From: Paracoccaceae bacterium
GTDB taxonomy: Bacteria; Pseudomonadota; Alphaproteobacteria; Rhodobacterales; Rhodobacteraceae
Length of the DNA: 64,000 nucleotides
Assembly: GCA_009773375.1 (NCBI GenBank)
Contig: WRPH01000008.1
Coordinates: 1 to 64,000, forward strand
Direction of reading: 5' to 3'
Shown here: positions 1 to 9,956 of the stretch, piece by piece
How positions within the stretch are numbered: the stretch's first letter is position 1
How the letters are laid out: every line of letters starts with the position of its first letter
Translations under genes and position numbers: made by a program
Notes under the pieces: generated by a model
The model's database searches: none
What the model was told of the DNA's origin: nothing
Seen by the model: only the letters and a program-made list of their open reading frames with translations

Positions 1-90
1 TCCTGCCCATAATTGACCCCAACATCTGCCATGGGCAGAGAGAATCACAAATCAACCGCCAAGGGAATCCCGAATCGAAATGGCCGCAAC

Positions 91-130
91 CCGCTCTAGA
101 GCGGTTTCTTTCAATCTGATTCAGATTGAA
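91..130. repeat. Two adjacent perfect palindromes in intergenic DNA
   Basis: Positions 91-104 are a perfect 14-bp palindrome built on CCGCTCTAGAGCGG. Positions 110-130 are a perfect dyad with 10-bp arms (TTCAATCTGA / TCAGATTGAA) around one central base. The first 177 bases of the window contain no supported gene. The GAGCGGTTT core reappears at 15138-15224, which suggests a dispersed non-coding element. No function is assigned. Confidence 0.6.
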
Positions 131-177
131 GGGGATCCAGGACAAGATTTGCCTGTAACTGTTGCGTATTGCGCCAA

Positions 178-215
178 TGCAAAAGCCCCCCGGCAGAACC
201 CGAGGGGCTTTTGCA
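178..215 (-). terminator. Probable intrinsic terminator of the SPOR-domain gene
   Basis: A perfect 12-bp stem (178-189 TGCAAAAGCCCC with 204-215) closes a 14-nt loop 15 bp beyond the stop codon of the minus-strand gene ending at 230. Read on the minus strand it ends in a short TTTT tract. It could also serve transcription coming from the left. Confidence 0.75.
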
Positions 216-229
216 TCTGGATCAACAGC

Positions 230-1429
230 TTATCTTACGAACGCGTCGCCAAACCCGGCCTGCCGCGCCAGCCGCAACGCGGCTTGCGCATCGGCACCGG
301 ACCCGAACGGCCCGGCCAGAACGATCTGCAACGCCTTGCCACCCTTGTTCAGCTTACCTTTTCCGACCGGCAAACCCAAAGCCGCCAAGCGCTGCGCCGC
401 CCCGCTGGCATTCTCCGGCACGCCAAAGGTGCCGACCTGAACCCAAACGCCCGAAGCCGCCGCTCGCGGCGCTTGCGTCGGTTCAGCCGCTGCGTTCTTG
501 CTGGAAACCGTCACCTGCCCGCCGGGTTTGCGCTTTTTCGCCTTGGCCTTGGCAACATCCGCCACCAGTTCCGCCGGGACATCCTGCGTCCAGATCTGGT
601 TCTGCGCCACCTGCCCCGCTGCCGTGCCTTTGGCGCGGTGCGGGTTCAGCCGGTCATCGCTCCACGCCAGCCGGTAGCCCTTCGGCACAACCGGGGCCGC
701 CTCGGCATAATCCTGCGCCGCCACCTGATCGCCGCGCACGCTATCACCACGCGTCACCAGCACCGGGTCACGCAGCGCAGCGCCAACGCCCGCCCCCGCC
801 GGATAGATCGGTGACCGCCAGCCCGCCGTGGTGCCATCGCCACGCGTGCAGACCACCGCCGTGCCGCCATTGCGCAGCCGCACCACCTCTGCCACCGGAG
901 CCGAGGTGTAGCAGCCGATCTTGCCTTGCGCCGGGCCGGTCGCCGCCACCACATAGCCCCGCTGCGGCGCGCGGTCGACATAGGGCGCAGGCTGCTGCGC
1001 ATGCGTTGCCACCACCGGCACCACCACGCGGGCCTCTGGCATCATCGCGCTGGCCACCGTCGGGATCGGCGCACCTGGGTTGCGCACCGCTGGCACCACC
1101 ACCGGAACCGGTTTCGCCGCCACAACCGGCGCAGCAGCGGGGGCCATATCAGCCGCCGTCGCCACCTCGATGACAGGCTTCGCGCCAAATGTCGGCGGAT
1201 AGCCGCACAGCACCTTGTGGTCGCGGTTCACCCGCGGCACCCAGCGCGCCTGCCCGCTGAAACCTGCGCGCAGGAACACACAACCCCGGCTATCAACGTA
1301 TTGATCACCCTTGTAGCCGCCGGGCGGTGTTTCCGCCGGGCCACCAATCTGCGCCAGACTTTGGGCCTGCGCGCCAAACGGACCAACCACTGCCGCAAAG
1401 ATAGCGACCGTTACAACTTTTAATAGCAT
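230..1429 (-). CDS. Exported SPOR-domain protein
   Basis: About 399 residues. Residues 1-22 form a signal peptide (hydrophobic core then AQAQ), so the protein is periplasmic or envelope-associated. A conserved N-terminal block around residues 40-75 contains QYVDSRGC and VNRDHKVLCGYPP, with two cysteines that could form a disulphide. A long low-complexity Ala/Val/Pro linker follows. The last ~75 residues form a SPOR domain (starting WVQVGTFG, with VLAGPF near the end), a fold that binds septal peptidoglycan lacking stem peptides. The ATG at 1429 has a GGGG-containing ribosome site; an in-frame TTG four codons upstream is less likely. The architecture is common in Rhodobacteraceae; the individual function is unknown, probably cell-wall or division related. 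Confidence 0.85.
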   Translation of the reverse strand: MLLKVVTVAIFAAVVGPFGAQAQSLAQIGGPAETPPGGYKGDQYVDSRGCVFLRAGFSGQARWVPRVNRDHKVLCGYPPTFGAKPVIEVATAADMAPAAAPVVAAKPVPVVVPAVRNPGAPIPTVASAMMPEARVVVPVVATHAQQPAPYVDRAPQRGYVVAATGPAQGKIGCYTSAPVAEVVRLRNGGTAVVCTRGDGTTAGWRSPIYPAGAGVGAALRDPVLVTRGDSVRGDQVAAQDYAEAAPVVPKGYRLAWSDDRLNPHRAKGTAAGQVAQNQIWTQDVPAELVADVAKAKAKKRKPGGQVTVSSKNAAAEPTQAPRAAASGVWVQVGTFGVPENASGAAQRLAALGLPVGKGKLNKGGKALQIVLAGPFGSGADAQAALRLARQAGFGDAFVR

Positions 1430-1495
1430 GACGAGCCCCAAGTAGCTTTGAGGCAGAATGCGACAGGATTGTTTCCGAGTAAAGGGGGCTATCCT

Positions 1496-2128
1496 TTATT
1501 TAGTGCCGAACATGCGATCACCCGCATCCCCTAGCCCTGGAACAATATATCCGTGGTCATTCAGGCAGTTATCTACCGAAGCTGTGACGATTGGAACATC
1601 AGGATGCGCCTCTTTCATCCGTGCGATGCCTTCAGGGGCCGCCAGCAGGCACAAAAACCGGATATTCTTCGCGCCCGATTGTTTCAAAAGCGAAATCGCC
1701 GCCGCCGAAGAATTTCCGGTTGCCAGCATCGGATCGACCACAATCGAAATCCGCTCGTCCAGATGATCGGGCAATTTACAGTAATATTGCACAGGTTGCA
1801 GCGTTTCCGGATCGCGATACAATCCGATAAACCCAACCCGCGCCGCCGGGATCAGTTCCAGAATGCCATCCAGCAAGCCATTGCCCGCCCGCAAGATCGA
1901 GATCAGCGCCAGTTTCTTGCCATCAATCGTCGGGGCGTCCATCGGCTCCAGCGGCGTTTCGATCCGCTTCGTCGTCATCGGCAATTCGCGCGTCACCTCA
2001 TAGGCCAGCAGCAGGCTGATTTCGCGCAACAGCTTGCGGAAAGACGCGGTAGAGGTGTCTTTTTCGCGCATAAGCGTCAGCTTATGTTGCACCAACGGGT
2101 GGGTTACCACGGTCAAATGTTCAGCCAT
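1496..2128 (-). CDS. upp: Uracil phosphoribosyltransferase
   Basis: 210 residues, the usual length. It converts uracil and PRPP to UMP in pyrimidine salvage. The PRPP loop is visible as [12 protein letters not shown] at residues 130-141, and the C-terminal uracil-contacting segment [12 protein letters not shown] begins near residue 194. It is the last gene of the minus-strand run cdd-deoA-deoB-add-upp, and its ATG overlaps the end of add by 8 nt, so it is translationally coupled. This placement lets uracil released by the preceding phosphorylase be recaptured. Confidence 0.97.
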   Translation of the reverse strand: MAEHLTVVTHPLVQHKLTLMREKDTSTASFRKLLREISLLLAYEVTRELPMTTKRIETPLEPMDAPTIDGKKLALISILRAGNGLLDGILELIPAARVGFIGLYRDPETLQPVQYYCKLPDHLDERISIVVDPMLATGNSSAAAISLLKQSGAKNIRFLCLLAAPEGIARMKEAHPDVPIVTASVDNCLNDHGYIVPGLGDAGDRMFGTK

Positions 2129-3113
2129 CAGCCTGCTCCAGCATGTTCAGAAGTCGAGTTTTGGTATCCGCGTCACAAAAGGCGGCGTCAAGCGCGGTGC
2201 GGGCGATCTTTCGGAACACAGCCTCGTCCCAATCAAAAGCGCGGTTCAGCATGTCGTATTCGCGCGTCATTGTGGTGTGAAAGAACGGCGGATCGTCGGT
2301 GTTGATCGTCACCTTGACGCCACGATCATACATTTCGCCAATCGGGTGCTTGCGGAAATTCGGGTAGATCCCCAGCGCCACGTTGGATCCGGGGCACAGT
2401 TCCAGCACCACGCCGCGTTCGGCGATTTCTTCCACCAGCGCCATATCCTCAATCGCACGCACGCCATGGCCGATACGTTCCGCGCCCAGATCGTTCATCG
2501 CGGCGCGCACCTCATCGGGGCCTTTCCATTCGCCCGCATGCGCGGTGACGCGCAAACCGGCCTCGCGGGCGCAATCGAACGACCACAGAAAATCTTTCAA
2601 CTCCCCCGATTTTTCATCGCCGCCGATGCCAAAGCCGGTGATGAAATCGCCCGCCGTTTCCACCGCACAGCGCGCAGTTTCCCGCGCTTTTTCCGGGCCA
2701 AAATGCCGGATCGGGGTGACAATACCGCGCAGGGTGATGCCGAAATCGGTCTGGGCCTTGGCCGCCGCCTCTTGGATCGCGTGCAGATATTCGCGCCACG
2801 CCCCCAGATCGCGGTTGCCGCAGAAATCCGGCGACAGGAAAGTTTCGCTGTAAATCACGCCATTTGCGGCGCTTTCTTCCAGCACCGCCAGCGTCAGGCG
2901 GTAAAACTCTTGCGGGCCGGTCAAGGTGGTGCAGGCGGCTTCATAGACTTTCAGAAAATTCCAGAAATCGGTGAAGCGATAGCTGCCCTCCTCATTGAAT
3001 ATCCCGGCAATGTCGATGTGCTTTTCTTTCGCCAATCCACGAATGAAAGCAGGCGGCGCTGCACCCTCCAGATGCAGATGCAGCTCTACCTTCGGCAGGC
3101 TTTTGATCGTCAC
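2121..3113 (-). CDS. add: Adenosine deaminase
   Basis: 330 residues. It deaminates adenosine/deoxyadenosine to inosine/deoxyinosine. Zinc-ligand motifs are present in order: HLHLEG near residue 12, HAGE near 193, and NTDDP near 270. The start chosen is GTG at 3113, preceded by AAGGAG seven bases upstream and overlapping the deoB stop as GTGA. The reading frame remains open upstream, but that extension lies entirely inside deoB and has no family similarity. It could act on adenine rather than adenosine, because adenine deaminases share the fold, but the salvage context favours adenosine. Confidence 0.9.
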   Translation of the reverse strand: MTIKSLPKVELHLHLEGAAPPAFIRGLAKEKHIDIAGIFNEEGSYRFTDFWNFLKVYEAACTTLTGPQEFYRLTLAVLEESAANGVIYSETFLSPDFCGNRDLGAWREYLHAIQEAAAKAQTDFGITLRGIVTPIRHFGPEKARETARCAVETAGDFITGFGIGGDEKSGELKDFLWSFDCAREAGLRVTAHAGEWKGPDEVRAAMNDLGAERIGHGVRAIEDMALVEEIAERGVVLELCPGSNVALGIYPNFRKHPIGEMYDRGVKVTINTDDPPFFHTTMTREYDMLNRAFDWDEAVFRKIARTALDAAFCDADTKTRLLNMLEQADG

Positions 3114-4306
3114 AGAAAACTCCTTCCGGCACTGCGGTTTGCGATGCCAAGATGCGCCGCCACGCTGGCTGCCACATCGGTAAAGGCGCGCAGGCCCAAG
3201 CTGCCCTGCCCCACCCCGGCGCAGATCAGCGGCACCCGCTCGCGGGTGTGTTCCGTCCCCGTCCACGTCGGATCGTTACCATGATCGGCGGTGAAAATCG
3301 CCAGATCGCCGGGGCCGAGCCGCGCCAGAAAGCCCCCAACGCGGGCGTCAAACCATTCCAGCGCACGGGCATAGCCCGCCACATCGCGCGGATGGCCATA
3401 AAGGCTGTCAAATTCGACAAAGTTGGCAAAGGTCAAAGAACCAGCCTCGGCTTCGCCTGCGAGGCGGTCCAGATGATCGAAAAGGTCAATGTCATTCTTG
3501 CCCTTCCACAGCTTGCCAACGCCTTTCATCGAAAAGATATCACCGATCTTGCCGATGGCATGCGTGGCACCGCCCGCCTCTGCCACCCATTCCAGCAGTG
3601 TCGGTGCAGGTGGGTCTATCGCGTAATCGTGGCGGTTGGCGGTGCGTTTGAAATTGCCCGGTGTGCCGGTAAAGGGCCGCGCGATGACCCGACCGACCTT
3701 CATCGCGTGCAGGTGCGGAGCCAAGTCCTGACACAGCTTCAACAACCGCTGCAGCCCGAAGGCTTCTTCATGCGCGGCGATCTGGAACACGGAATCCGCC
3801 GAGGTGTAGCAGATCGGCCAGCCGGTGCGCAGATGTTCGGCGCAATGCTTTTCAATGATCGGCACGCCCGAGGCGTGACAATTGCCAAGGATGCCCTCGG
3901 TGCCCGCCAGCTTGCAGACCAGCGCGGTAAGCTCGGGCGGAAAGGCCGGGACGGTATCGGGAAAATAGGTCCACTCCCACGGCACCGGCACCCCCGCCAG
4001 TTCCCAATGCCCCGAGGGGGTATCCTTGCCGCGGCTGATTTCCGTCGCAGCCCCCCAGCGCCCGACAGGCTTGGCGCCCATCCCCGGAGCCTGCACACCC
4101 GAGGCCAGCGCAATCGCCGCCCCCAAACCCAAGGCATCCAGATTTGGCATCCTGAGCGGCCCCAACCGCCCCACGTCAGCGCGGCCATCGGCACAGGCCT
4201 GCGCGATATGGCCCAGCGTGTTTGCCCCGGCATCGCCAAAGTCTGCCGCATCCGGCGCGCCACCGACGCCCACGGAATCCATCACGATCAGAAACGCCCG
4301 CGCCAT
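3110..4306 (-). CDS. deoB: Phosphopentomutase
   Basis: 398 residues, full length. It interconverts (deoxy)ribose 1-phosphate and 5-phosphate, linking nucleoside phosphorolysis to central metabolism. Alkaline-phosphatase superfamily metal motifs are visible: MDSVGVGGAPDA at the N-terminus, the DTPSGHWE segment carrying the catalytic Thr near residue 95, and ADHGNDPTW near residue 330. Its ATG directly abuts the deoA stop codon with no spacer, and its end overlaps add by 4 nt. The deoxyribose-phosphate aldolase gene (deoC) that completes the pathway is not in the window. Confidence 0.97.
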   Translation of the reverse strand: MARAFLIVMDSVGVGGAPDAADFGDAGANTLGHIAQACADGRADVGRLGPLRMPNLDALGLGAAIALASGVQAPGMGAKPVGRWGAATEISRGKDTPSGHWELAGVPVPWEWTYFPDTVPAFPPELTALVCKLAGTEGILGNCHASGVPIIEKHCAEHLRTGWPICYTSADSVFQIAAHEEAFGLQRLLKLCQDLAPHLHAMKVGRVIARPFTGTPGNFKRTANRHDYAIDPPAPTLLEWVAEAGGATHAIGKIGDIFSMKGVGKLWKGKNDIDLFDHLDRLAGEAEAGSLTFANFVEFDSLYGHPRDVAGYARALEWFDARVGGFLARLGPGDLAIFTADHGNDPTWTGTEHTRERVPLICAGVGQGSLGLRAFTDVAASVAAHLGIANRSAGRSFL

Positions 4307-5614
4307 TCAGGCAATCCTTTTGAGGATCAGCGCCGGGTCTGGCGGAGCCTCTGCGGCAAGCTGATACGCCGCCTGCACCCGCGCAATCGCCTCATCCGCC
4401 GCGCTTTCCGTGGCGGCATGCACCATGCAAAGCGGGTCGCCCGCGCCGATATCTTCGCCAATTCCCGCCAGATCGGACAGCCCGACCGACAGGTTCAGCT
4501 TGTCGCCCTCGCGCTGCCGCCCGCCGCCCAAGCCCACCACCGCCAGGCCCAAAGCCTGCCCGTCAATCGTGCTGACAAAACCGGCCCCCAAGCTGGGCAC
4601 CTCGCGGATCACTGTGGCCGCAGGCAGCCGGTCCGGCCAGCGTTCGACGAAATCGGCAGGCCCGCCCTGCGCCGCCACCATACGGCCAAACCATTCCGCC
4701 GCAGCGCCGGATTCCAGCGCCTGTTCGATCCGCCCCGCCCCATCAGCAGGGTCAGCGGCCAGCCCGCCCAGCGCCAATGCCTCCCCGCCCAGCGCCATGG
4801 TGATATCCCACAGCGCCGCGTTGACAGAAGTTCCGGTCAGCGTCTCCATCACCTCGATCACCTCCAGCGCGTTGCCCGCCGCAGTGGCCAAGGGCTGGCT
4901 CATATCGGTGATCAGCGCCGAGGTCATGCAGCCCGCCCCCTGCGCGGTGGAAACCAGCGCCCGCGCCAAGGCTTCGGCGTCCGCAGCGGTTTTCATGAAC
5001 GCACCAGAGCCGCATTTCACATCCAGAACAAGCGCTTCCAAGCCCGCCGCCAGCTTTTTCGACAGGATCGAGGCGGTGATCAGATCAATCGATTCCACCG
5101 TGCCGGTGACATCGCGCACCGCATAAAGCCGGCGGTCCGCAGGGGCTATTTCGGCACTGGCCGACACGATCGCACAGCGCACATCCTGCAACTGCCGCCG
5201 CAACTGATCTTCCGACAGCCCGGTCTTGAAGCCCGGAATAGACTCCAGCTTATCCAGCGTGCCGCCGGTATGGCCCAAGCCCCGTCCCGAAATCATCGGC
5301 ACATAAGCCCCACAAGCCGCCAGCGCCGGGGCCAGCAGCAGCGACACGCAGTCACCGATGCCGCCGGTGGAGTGCTTGTCCAGCACCGGCCCCGGCATAT
5401 CCCAGTGCAAGACCTGGCCGGAATCCCGCATCGCCCGCGTCAAGGCCACCCGACCGGCCTCGCCCAAGCCTTTCAGCAGCACCGCCATCGCAAAGGCCCC
5501 GGCCTGCGCATCACTGACAGCGCCACTGGCCAGCCCCTGCGCGAACCATTGCAGTTCTTCCGCAGACGGCACCCCGCCATCGCGCAAGCGCACGATAATG
5601 CTGCGCGCGTCCAT
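4307..5614 (-). CDS. deoA: Thymidine phosphorylase
   Basis: About 435 residues. It cleaves thymidine/deoxyuridine to base and deoxyribose 1-phosphate. The family signatures DKHSTGGIGD and SGRGLGHTGGTLDKL are intact. The ATG at 5614 overlaps the cdd stop by one base (TGATG); a GTG one codon upstream is a possible alternative. Its product is the DeoB substrate, and the uracil it can release is the Upp substrate. Confidence 0.96.
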   Translation of the reverse strand: MDARSIIVRLRDGGVPSAEELQWFAQGLASGAVSDAQAGAFAMAVLLKGLGEAGRVALTRAMRDSGQVLHWDMPGPVLDKHSTGGIGDCVSLLLAPALAACGAYVPMISGRGLGHTGGTLDKLESIPGFKTGLSEDQLRRQLQDVRCAIVSASAEIAPADRRLYAVRDVTGTVESIDLITASILSKKLAAGLEALVLDVKCGSGAFMKTAADAEALARALVSTAQGAGCMTSALITDMSQPLATAAGNALEVIEVMETLTGTSVNAALWDITMALGGEALALGGLAADPADGAGRIEQALESGAAAEWFGRMVAAQGGPADFVERWPDRLPAATVIREVPSLGAGFVSTIDGQALGLAVVGLGGGRQREGDKLNLSVGLSDLAGIGEDIGAGDPLCMVHAATESAADEAIARVQAAYQLAAEAPPDPALILKRIA

Positions 5615-6006
5615 CACACCCGGTCCATATGTGCGGCGGAAAATACCCCCGGCAGCAGTTGCGCCACCGTCAGGCTATGCGCTTTGCCGTCGGTGGTGTG
5701 CAGCGTCACCAGCACCCCCTGATCGGCAAACTCCGCGATTTTCTGCCGACAGCCGCCGCAGCACGGCACGGGCTCGGGGCTGTCTGCGATCACCGCAATC
5801 TCGGCAATGCGACTGTCACCGGCGGCAATCATCGCCGCAATCGCCCCGGCTTCGGCGCAGGTGCCTTCCGGGTAGGCGACGTTTTCGACGTTGCAGCCCA
5901 CATGCACCCGGCCTTCAACCGACCGGATCGCCGCCCCTACCTTGAAGCGCGAATAGGGCGCATAGGCGCGCAACCGAACCTCGGTGGCGGCTTGCAAAAG
6001 CGACAT
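5614..6006 (-). CDS. cdd: Cytidine deaminase
   Basis: 130 residues, the homotetrameric short form. It deaminates cytidine/deoxycytidine to uridine/deoxyuridine. The zinc site is complete: C50-A-E52 (E52 the proton shuttle) and C83-G-G-C86. It is the first gene of the salvage operon, with GGAGGC before the ATG. No clear terminator separates it from the glyoxalase/cupin gene upstream on the same strand, so read-through is possible. Confidence 0.97.
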   Translation of the reverse strand: MSLLQAATEVRLRAYAPYSRFKVGAAIRSVEGRVHVGCNVENVAYPEGTCAEAGAIAAMIAAGDSRIAEIAVIADSPEPVPCCGGCRQKIAEFADQGVLVTLHTTDGKAHSLTVAQLLPGVFSAAHMDRV

Positions 6007-6073
6007 GGGGGCCTCCTGAATTTGACCATCTGGTCGGGAAGTGTGGGCCGCTTGCCGCCAAAGTGCAAGCGCC

Positions 6074-7144
6074 CTACAGCACTTCGGTCGGCGGATTGCC
6101 CGGCAGCGTCACCTCCATCAGCTGCAGATCAGCGCTGCAATCTGAATACCGCGTCGCCATCCCCGGCGGGATCACAAAGGCATCGCCGGGCGACAGCCGG
6201 TAGGGGTCTTTGCCCTCGCCCTCCAGTGTCATTTCGCCGCTCATCACAAAGCTGAACAGAATATCGCCGTGATGTTTGGTCCAAGGTGCCACGCCAACAG
6301 GCCGGGCCACCATCACCGACGCGACGCCTCTGGTATTGGCGTTGATCGTGGTGTCGCGCGCTTCAAACCCCGGAATGCGGAAGGGTTTGAACACGCCCGT
6401 CGCACCAATATTATGCACAAAGCGCTGGCCATCCCATTCCCGCTCGCGGTTGATCACTCCGTTCGGCAGCGTCATGGTGTGATCAATTTCGGTGACATGT
6501 TCGGCAGGCACGCCGATTTCCACCACCTGCACGCCTTCGGAATGCAGCACCTTGTGACGGATGGTGGGGGGCTGAATAAAGCAGTCGCCCGCCTGAATGC
6601 GCAGGATATCGCCTTGATCTTCATACAAAACATCAACCCACCCGGCGACGCAGAAGATCAGCTGAAACCCGACCTTGTGGTAATGCACCATATCCGGCAC
6701 CGGGCCATCCGGCACCCGGATGTGGCTGGCAATCATCGCGCCGCCCAAGCGCGTCGGCACCAGATCGCGGTATTCCATCCCGGCGCGGCCAATCACCCAC
6801 GGCGCCTGGTCTGCCAGACGGCGCACTACAAACGCATGTTCGGTTTTCGGCAGGACCAGCGGCGGGTTCAGCTCGTCAATCTCAACCCGCGTGCCACCCG
6901 GCGAGGTCAGCGCCTTGGCGCCATCGGCAATCGGATCATCGGTCAGAATGCGCAGCTGCGCCGGGGCCACCGTGCAGCCCGCATCCAGCCGCAACCGCAA
7001 GCCATGCCCGGAAACCACCGCGATCTGCGGGTTATCGGCGGGATAGATCATATCCATTCGCATCCCCAAGGTCTTGGTAAAGAACGGCAAATCCTTGCGC
7101 AGATCGGTCGTGGGCACCAGCATTTCGGCGCGGATATCAGACAT
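6074..7144 (-). CDS. Glyoxalase-like/bicupin fusion protein
   Basis: About 356 residues. The N-terminal ~95 residues read as a VOC/glyoxalase half (LVPTTDLRKDLPFFTKTLGM, then GHGLRLRLD). Two cupin barrels follow. The first has a metal-type motif HYHKVGFQ near residue 152 with a later PTIRHK histidine. The second, near residue 305, has KHHGDILFSFVMSG followed by SPGDAFVIPPG. The start is the ATG at 7144 with AAGGGG six bases upstream; a longer open frame upstream runs through the promoter region. Cupin/VOC proteins are often dioxygenases, isomerases or sugar-binding proteins, and I cannot assign a substrate. It diverges from the malic enzyme gene across an 18-bp dyad. Confidence 0.8.
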   Translation of the reverse strand: MSDIRAEMLVPTTDLRKDLPFFTKTLGMRMDMIYPADNPQIAVVSGHGLRLRLDAGCTVAPAQLRILTDDPIADGAKALTSPGGTRVEIDELNPPLVLPKTEHAFVVRRLADQAPWVIGRAGMEYRDLVPTRLGGAMIASHIRVPDGPVPDMVHYHKVGFQLIFCVAGWVDVLYEDQGDILRIQAGDCFIQPPTIRHKVLHSEGVQVVEIGVPAEHVTEIDHTMTLPNGVINREREWDGQRFVHNIGATGVFKPFRIPGFEARDTTINANTRGVASVMVARPVGVAPWTKHHGDILFSFVMSGEMTLEGEGKDPYRLSPGDAFVIPPGMATRYSDCSADLQLMEVTLPGNPPTEVL

Positions 7145-7362
7145 TTGCATCCCCTTTTGGGCGGAAAGATTTGCGACATACTTCAAACCTGAAAGGTTCA
7201 TTTCAAGCGTTTTCTTGTGATACGAGATATCAACGCCCTTGCGAGCCTGCACCATAGGTTTAAAGCTGCCCGGCGAAACCAGAACCGCAGCGCAGCGCCA
7301 GTCATTCGCAGTCATATCCGAAAAGACTTGCCGCAAAGCTAGGGTTTGAGAATTTCAAAATA

Positions 7363-7380
7363 TGGTTTAGCACTAAACCA
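7363..7380. promoter_or_regulatory. 18-bp operator-like dyad between the cupin gene and maeB
   Basis: TGGTTTAG-CA-CTAAACCA is a perfect inverted repeat (8-bp arms, 2-bp centre) lying 20 bp before the maeB ATG and about 220 bp before the divergent cupin gene. The size and symmetry suit a dimeric GntR- or MarR-class repressor, but no such regulator gene is in the window. The position would block transcription or ribosome loading of maeB. Confidence 0.55.
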
Positions 7381-7400
7381 AATTATTGCGAGGGGCGCGG

Positions 7401-9680
7401 ATGGAAGAGGCTCGGCACGACAACGCACGGCAGGCGGCACTGGATTACCACGAATTTCCCAAACCGGGGAAACTTGAAATCCGCGCCACCAAGCCGTTGG
7501 CCAATGGCCGCGACCTTGCCCGCGCCTATTCCCCCGGCGTCGCCGAAGCCTGTCTGGAAATAAAGGCCGATCCCGCCACCGCCAGCCGTTACACCTCTCG
7601 CGGCAATCTGGTGGGGGTTGTGACCAACGGCACCGCCGTTCTGGGCCTTGGAAACATTGGCGCATTGGCAAGCAAGCCGGTGATGGAGGGCAAGGCGGTC
7701 CTGTTCAAGAAATTCGCCAATATCGACTGCTTCGACATCGAGCTGCACGAACCCGACCCCTACAAGCTGGCCGAAATCGTTTGCGCGCTGGAGCCGACCT
7801 TTGGCGCGATCAATCTGGAAGATATCAAAGCGCCGGATTGTTTCATCGTTGAACAAATCTGCCGCGAGCGGATGAAGATCCCGGTGTTCCACGACGATCA
7901 GCACGGCACCGCGATTGTGGTGGGGGCTGCCGCGACCAACGCGCTCTATGTCGCGGGCAAGGCGTTTGATCAGATCAAGGTGGTTTCCACCGGCGGTGGC
8001 GCGGCTGGCATCGCCTGCCTGAACATGCTGCTGAAACTGGGGGTAAAGCGCGAAAACGTCTGGCTCTGCGATCTGGCCGGTCTGGTTTACCATGGCCGCA
8101 CCGAACAGATGACCGACCAGAAAGCCGCCTATGCGCAAGGCAGCACCGCCGCCACGCTGGCCGAGGTGATTGTCGGGGCCGATCTGTTTCTTGGCCTGTC
8201 CGGCCCCGGCGTGCTGACCGCCGAGATGGTGGCGAACATGGCCCCGCGCCCGATCGTGTTTGCGCTGGCCAACCCAAGCCCTGAAATCCTGCCCGATGCG
8301 GTGCGCGCCGTCGCCCCCGATGCGATCATGGCGACCGGGCGCAGCGATTTTCCCAACCAGGTCAACAACGTGCTGTGCTTCCCCTTCATCTTCCGCGGCG
8401 CGCTGGATGTGGGGGCCACCACCATCAACGCCCAGATGGAGCTGGCCTGCATCGACGGTATCGCAGCCCTCGCCCGCGCCACCACCTCTGCCGAGGCCGC
8501 CGCCGCCTATCGCGGTGAAAAGCTGACGTTCGGTGCCGATTACCTGATCCCGAAGCCGTTCGATCCGCGTCTGATCGGCGTGGTGGCCAGCGCTGTGGCG
8601 AAAGCCGCGATGGAAACCGGCGTCGCCACCCGCCCCATCGCCGATCTGGAGGCGTATAAACAGCAGCTGGACGGCTCGGTCTACAAATCCGCCCTGATCA
8701 TGCGCCCGGTGTTCGAGGCCGCACGGCAGGCCACACGTCGCATCATCTTTGCCGAAGGCGAAGACGAACGCGTGCTGCGCGCCGCCAACGCCATGCTGGA
8801 GGAAATGACCGACAAGCCGATCCTGATCGGCCGCCCCGAAGTCATCGCCACCCGTTGCGAACGCGCCGGCCTGCCGATCCGCCCCGACCGCGATTTTGAA
8901 ATCGTGAACCCGGAAAGCGACAGCCGCTACCGCGATTACTGGCAGACCTATCACGAACTGATGGCCCGGCGCGGCGTCACTCCCGATACCGCCCGCGCCG
9001 TGCTGCGCACCAATACCACCGCGATTGCCGCCGTCGCCGTGCAGCGCGGCGATGCCGACAGCCTGATCTGCGGCACCTTCGGCCAATATCTGTGGCACCT
9101 GAAATATGTCCGCGAGGTGCTGGCGCGCGGCGGTTTGCGCCCGCATGGCGCGCTGTCGCTGATGATTCAGGAAGACGGCCCGCTGTTCATCGCCGATACC
9201 GCCGTCAACCCGGTGCCGACGCCGGAACAGATCGTCGAAACCACCATTGGTGCGGTGCGCCATGCCAAGCGCTTTGGCGTGACGCCGAAGGTGGCGCTGT
9301 GCAGCCATTCGTCTTTCGGCAACCTCGACAGCGATTCCGGTCGCCGCACCCGCGCCGCACTGGATATTCTGGCCGAGCGGGAGGTTGATTTCTCCTACGA
9401 AGGCGAAATGAACGTCGATGCCGCGCTGGACCCGGAACTGCGCGCCCGGATCTTCCCGCAGTCGCGGCTGGAGGGGGCGGCGAACATCCTGATTTTCGCC
9501 TTCACCGATGCGGCGTCCACCGCGCGCAACATGCTGCGGATGAAGGCGGGCGGGCTTGAGGTCGGGCCGATCCTGATGGGCATGGGCAACCGCGCCCATA
9601 TCGTCACGCCCTCGATCACCGCACGGGGCTTGCTGAACGTGTCGGCCATCGCAGGCACGCCAGTGGCGCATTACGGGTAA
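7401..9680 (+). CDS. maeB: NADP-dependent malic enzyme with phosphotransacetylase-like tail
   Basis: About 759 residues. It decarboxylates malate to pyruvate with NADP reduction. The N-terminal ~420 residues form the malic enzyme ([34 protein letters not shown]). The C-terminal ~330 residues are homologous to phosphate acetyltransferase, as in the large MaeB class; in this class the tail is regulatory (acetyl-CoA sensing) rather than a working acetyltransferase. The ATG at 7401 follows GAGGGG; an in-frame TTG five codons earlier is less likely. Downstream, the transcript meets a hairpin at 9696-9723. Confidence 0.95.
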   Translation: MEEARHDNARQAALDYHEFPKPGKLEIRATKPLANGRDLARAYSPGVAEACLEIKADPATASRYTSRGNLVGVVTNGTAVLGLGNIGALASKPVMEGKAVLFKKFANIDCFDIELHEPDPYKLAEIVCALEPTFGAINLEDIKAPDCFIVEQICRERMKIPVFHDDQHGTAIVVGAAATNALYVAGKAFDQIKVVSTGGGAAGIACLNMLLKLGVKRENVWLCDLAGLVYHGRTEQMTDQKAAYAQGSTAATLAEVIVGADLFLGLSGPGVLTAEMVANMAPRPIVFALANPSPEILPDAVRAVAPDAIMATGRSDFPNQVNNVLCFPFIFRGALDVGATTINAQMELACIDGIAALARATTSAEAAAAYRGEKLTFGADYLIPKPFDPRLIGVVASAVAKAAMETGVATRPIADLEAYKQQLDGSVYKSALIMRPVFEAARQATRRIIFAEGEDERVLRAANAMLEEMTDKPILIGRPEVIATRCERAGLPIRPDRDFEIVNPESDSRYRDYWQTYHELMARRGVTPDTARAVLRTNTTAIAAVAVQRGDADSLICGTFGQYLWHLKYVREVLARGGLRPHGALSLMIQEDGPLFIADTAVNPVPTPEQIVETTIGAVRHAKRFGVTPKVALCSHSSFGNLDSDSGRRTRAALDILAEREVDFSYEGEMNVDAALDPELRARIFPQSRLEGAANILIFAFTDAASTARNMLRMKAGGLEVGPILMGMGNRAHIVTPSITARGLLNVSAIAGTPVAHYG

Positions 9681-9695
9681 GGTGTTCTTTCCTTT

Positions 9696-9956
9696 ACCCG
9701 ATTTGTTTTCAAACAAATCGGGTCGCGCCTGCCTGCCCATGGCAAAGACGCAGGTGGCTTCGGCCCGAACCGAAAGAAAACTCTGCGGGGCAGAGTTTTC
9801 CGGTTCGTTGTTCATAAGGCCGGAGGCCGTTGAACAAGGGAGTTCATGCCGCAAACAATCGTTTGAAAATCGGGGCGCGGCGGCCTGGGCTGGCGCGGTT
9901 ACGCGCCTGCCAGGGGCAGGCAGGCGCGACCCGATTTGTCGCGTGACAAATCGGGC
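9696..9956. repeat. Nested inverted-repeat element, ~260 bp
   Basis: The element is bounded by two similar perfect hairpins: 9696-9723 (13-bp arms beginning ACCCGATTTG, 2-nt loop) and 9930-9955 (11-bp arms CCCGATTTGTC, 4-nt loop). Long arms at 9713-9738 and 9914-9939 are exact reverse complements over 26 bp. A central hairpin at 9768-9808 has an 11-bp core stem (9777-9787 with 9791-9801) and an outer CGAACCG/CGGTTCG stem. No protein is supported. The first hairpin can terminate maeB; the whole looks like a mobile or extragenic structured repeat. Confidence 0.7.

Noticed and set aside
3152-5722. Very long open frame on the plus strand
   Set aside because: It is antisense to deoB, deoA and cdd, all intact and recognisable; the translation is Arg/His/Gln-rich as expected for a G+C-rich shadow.
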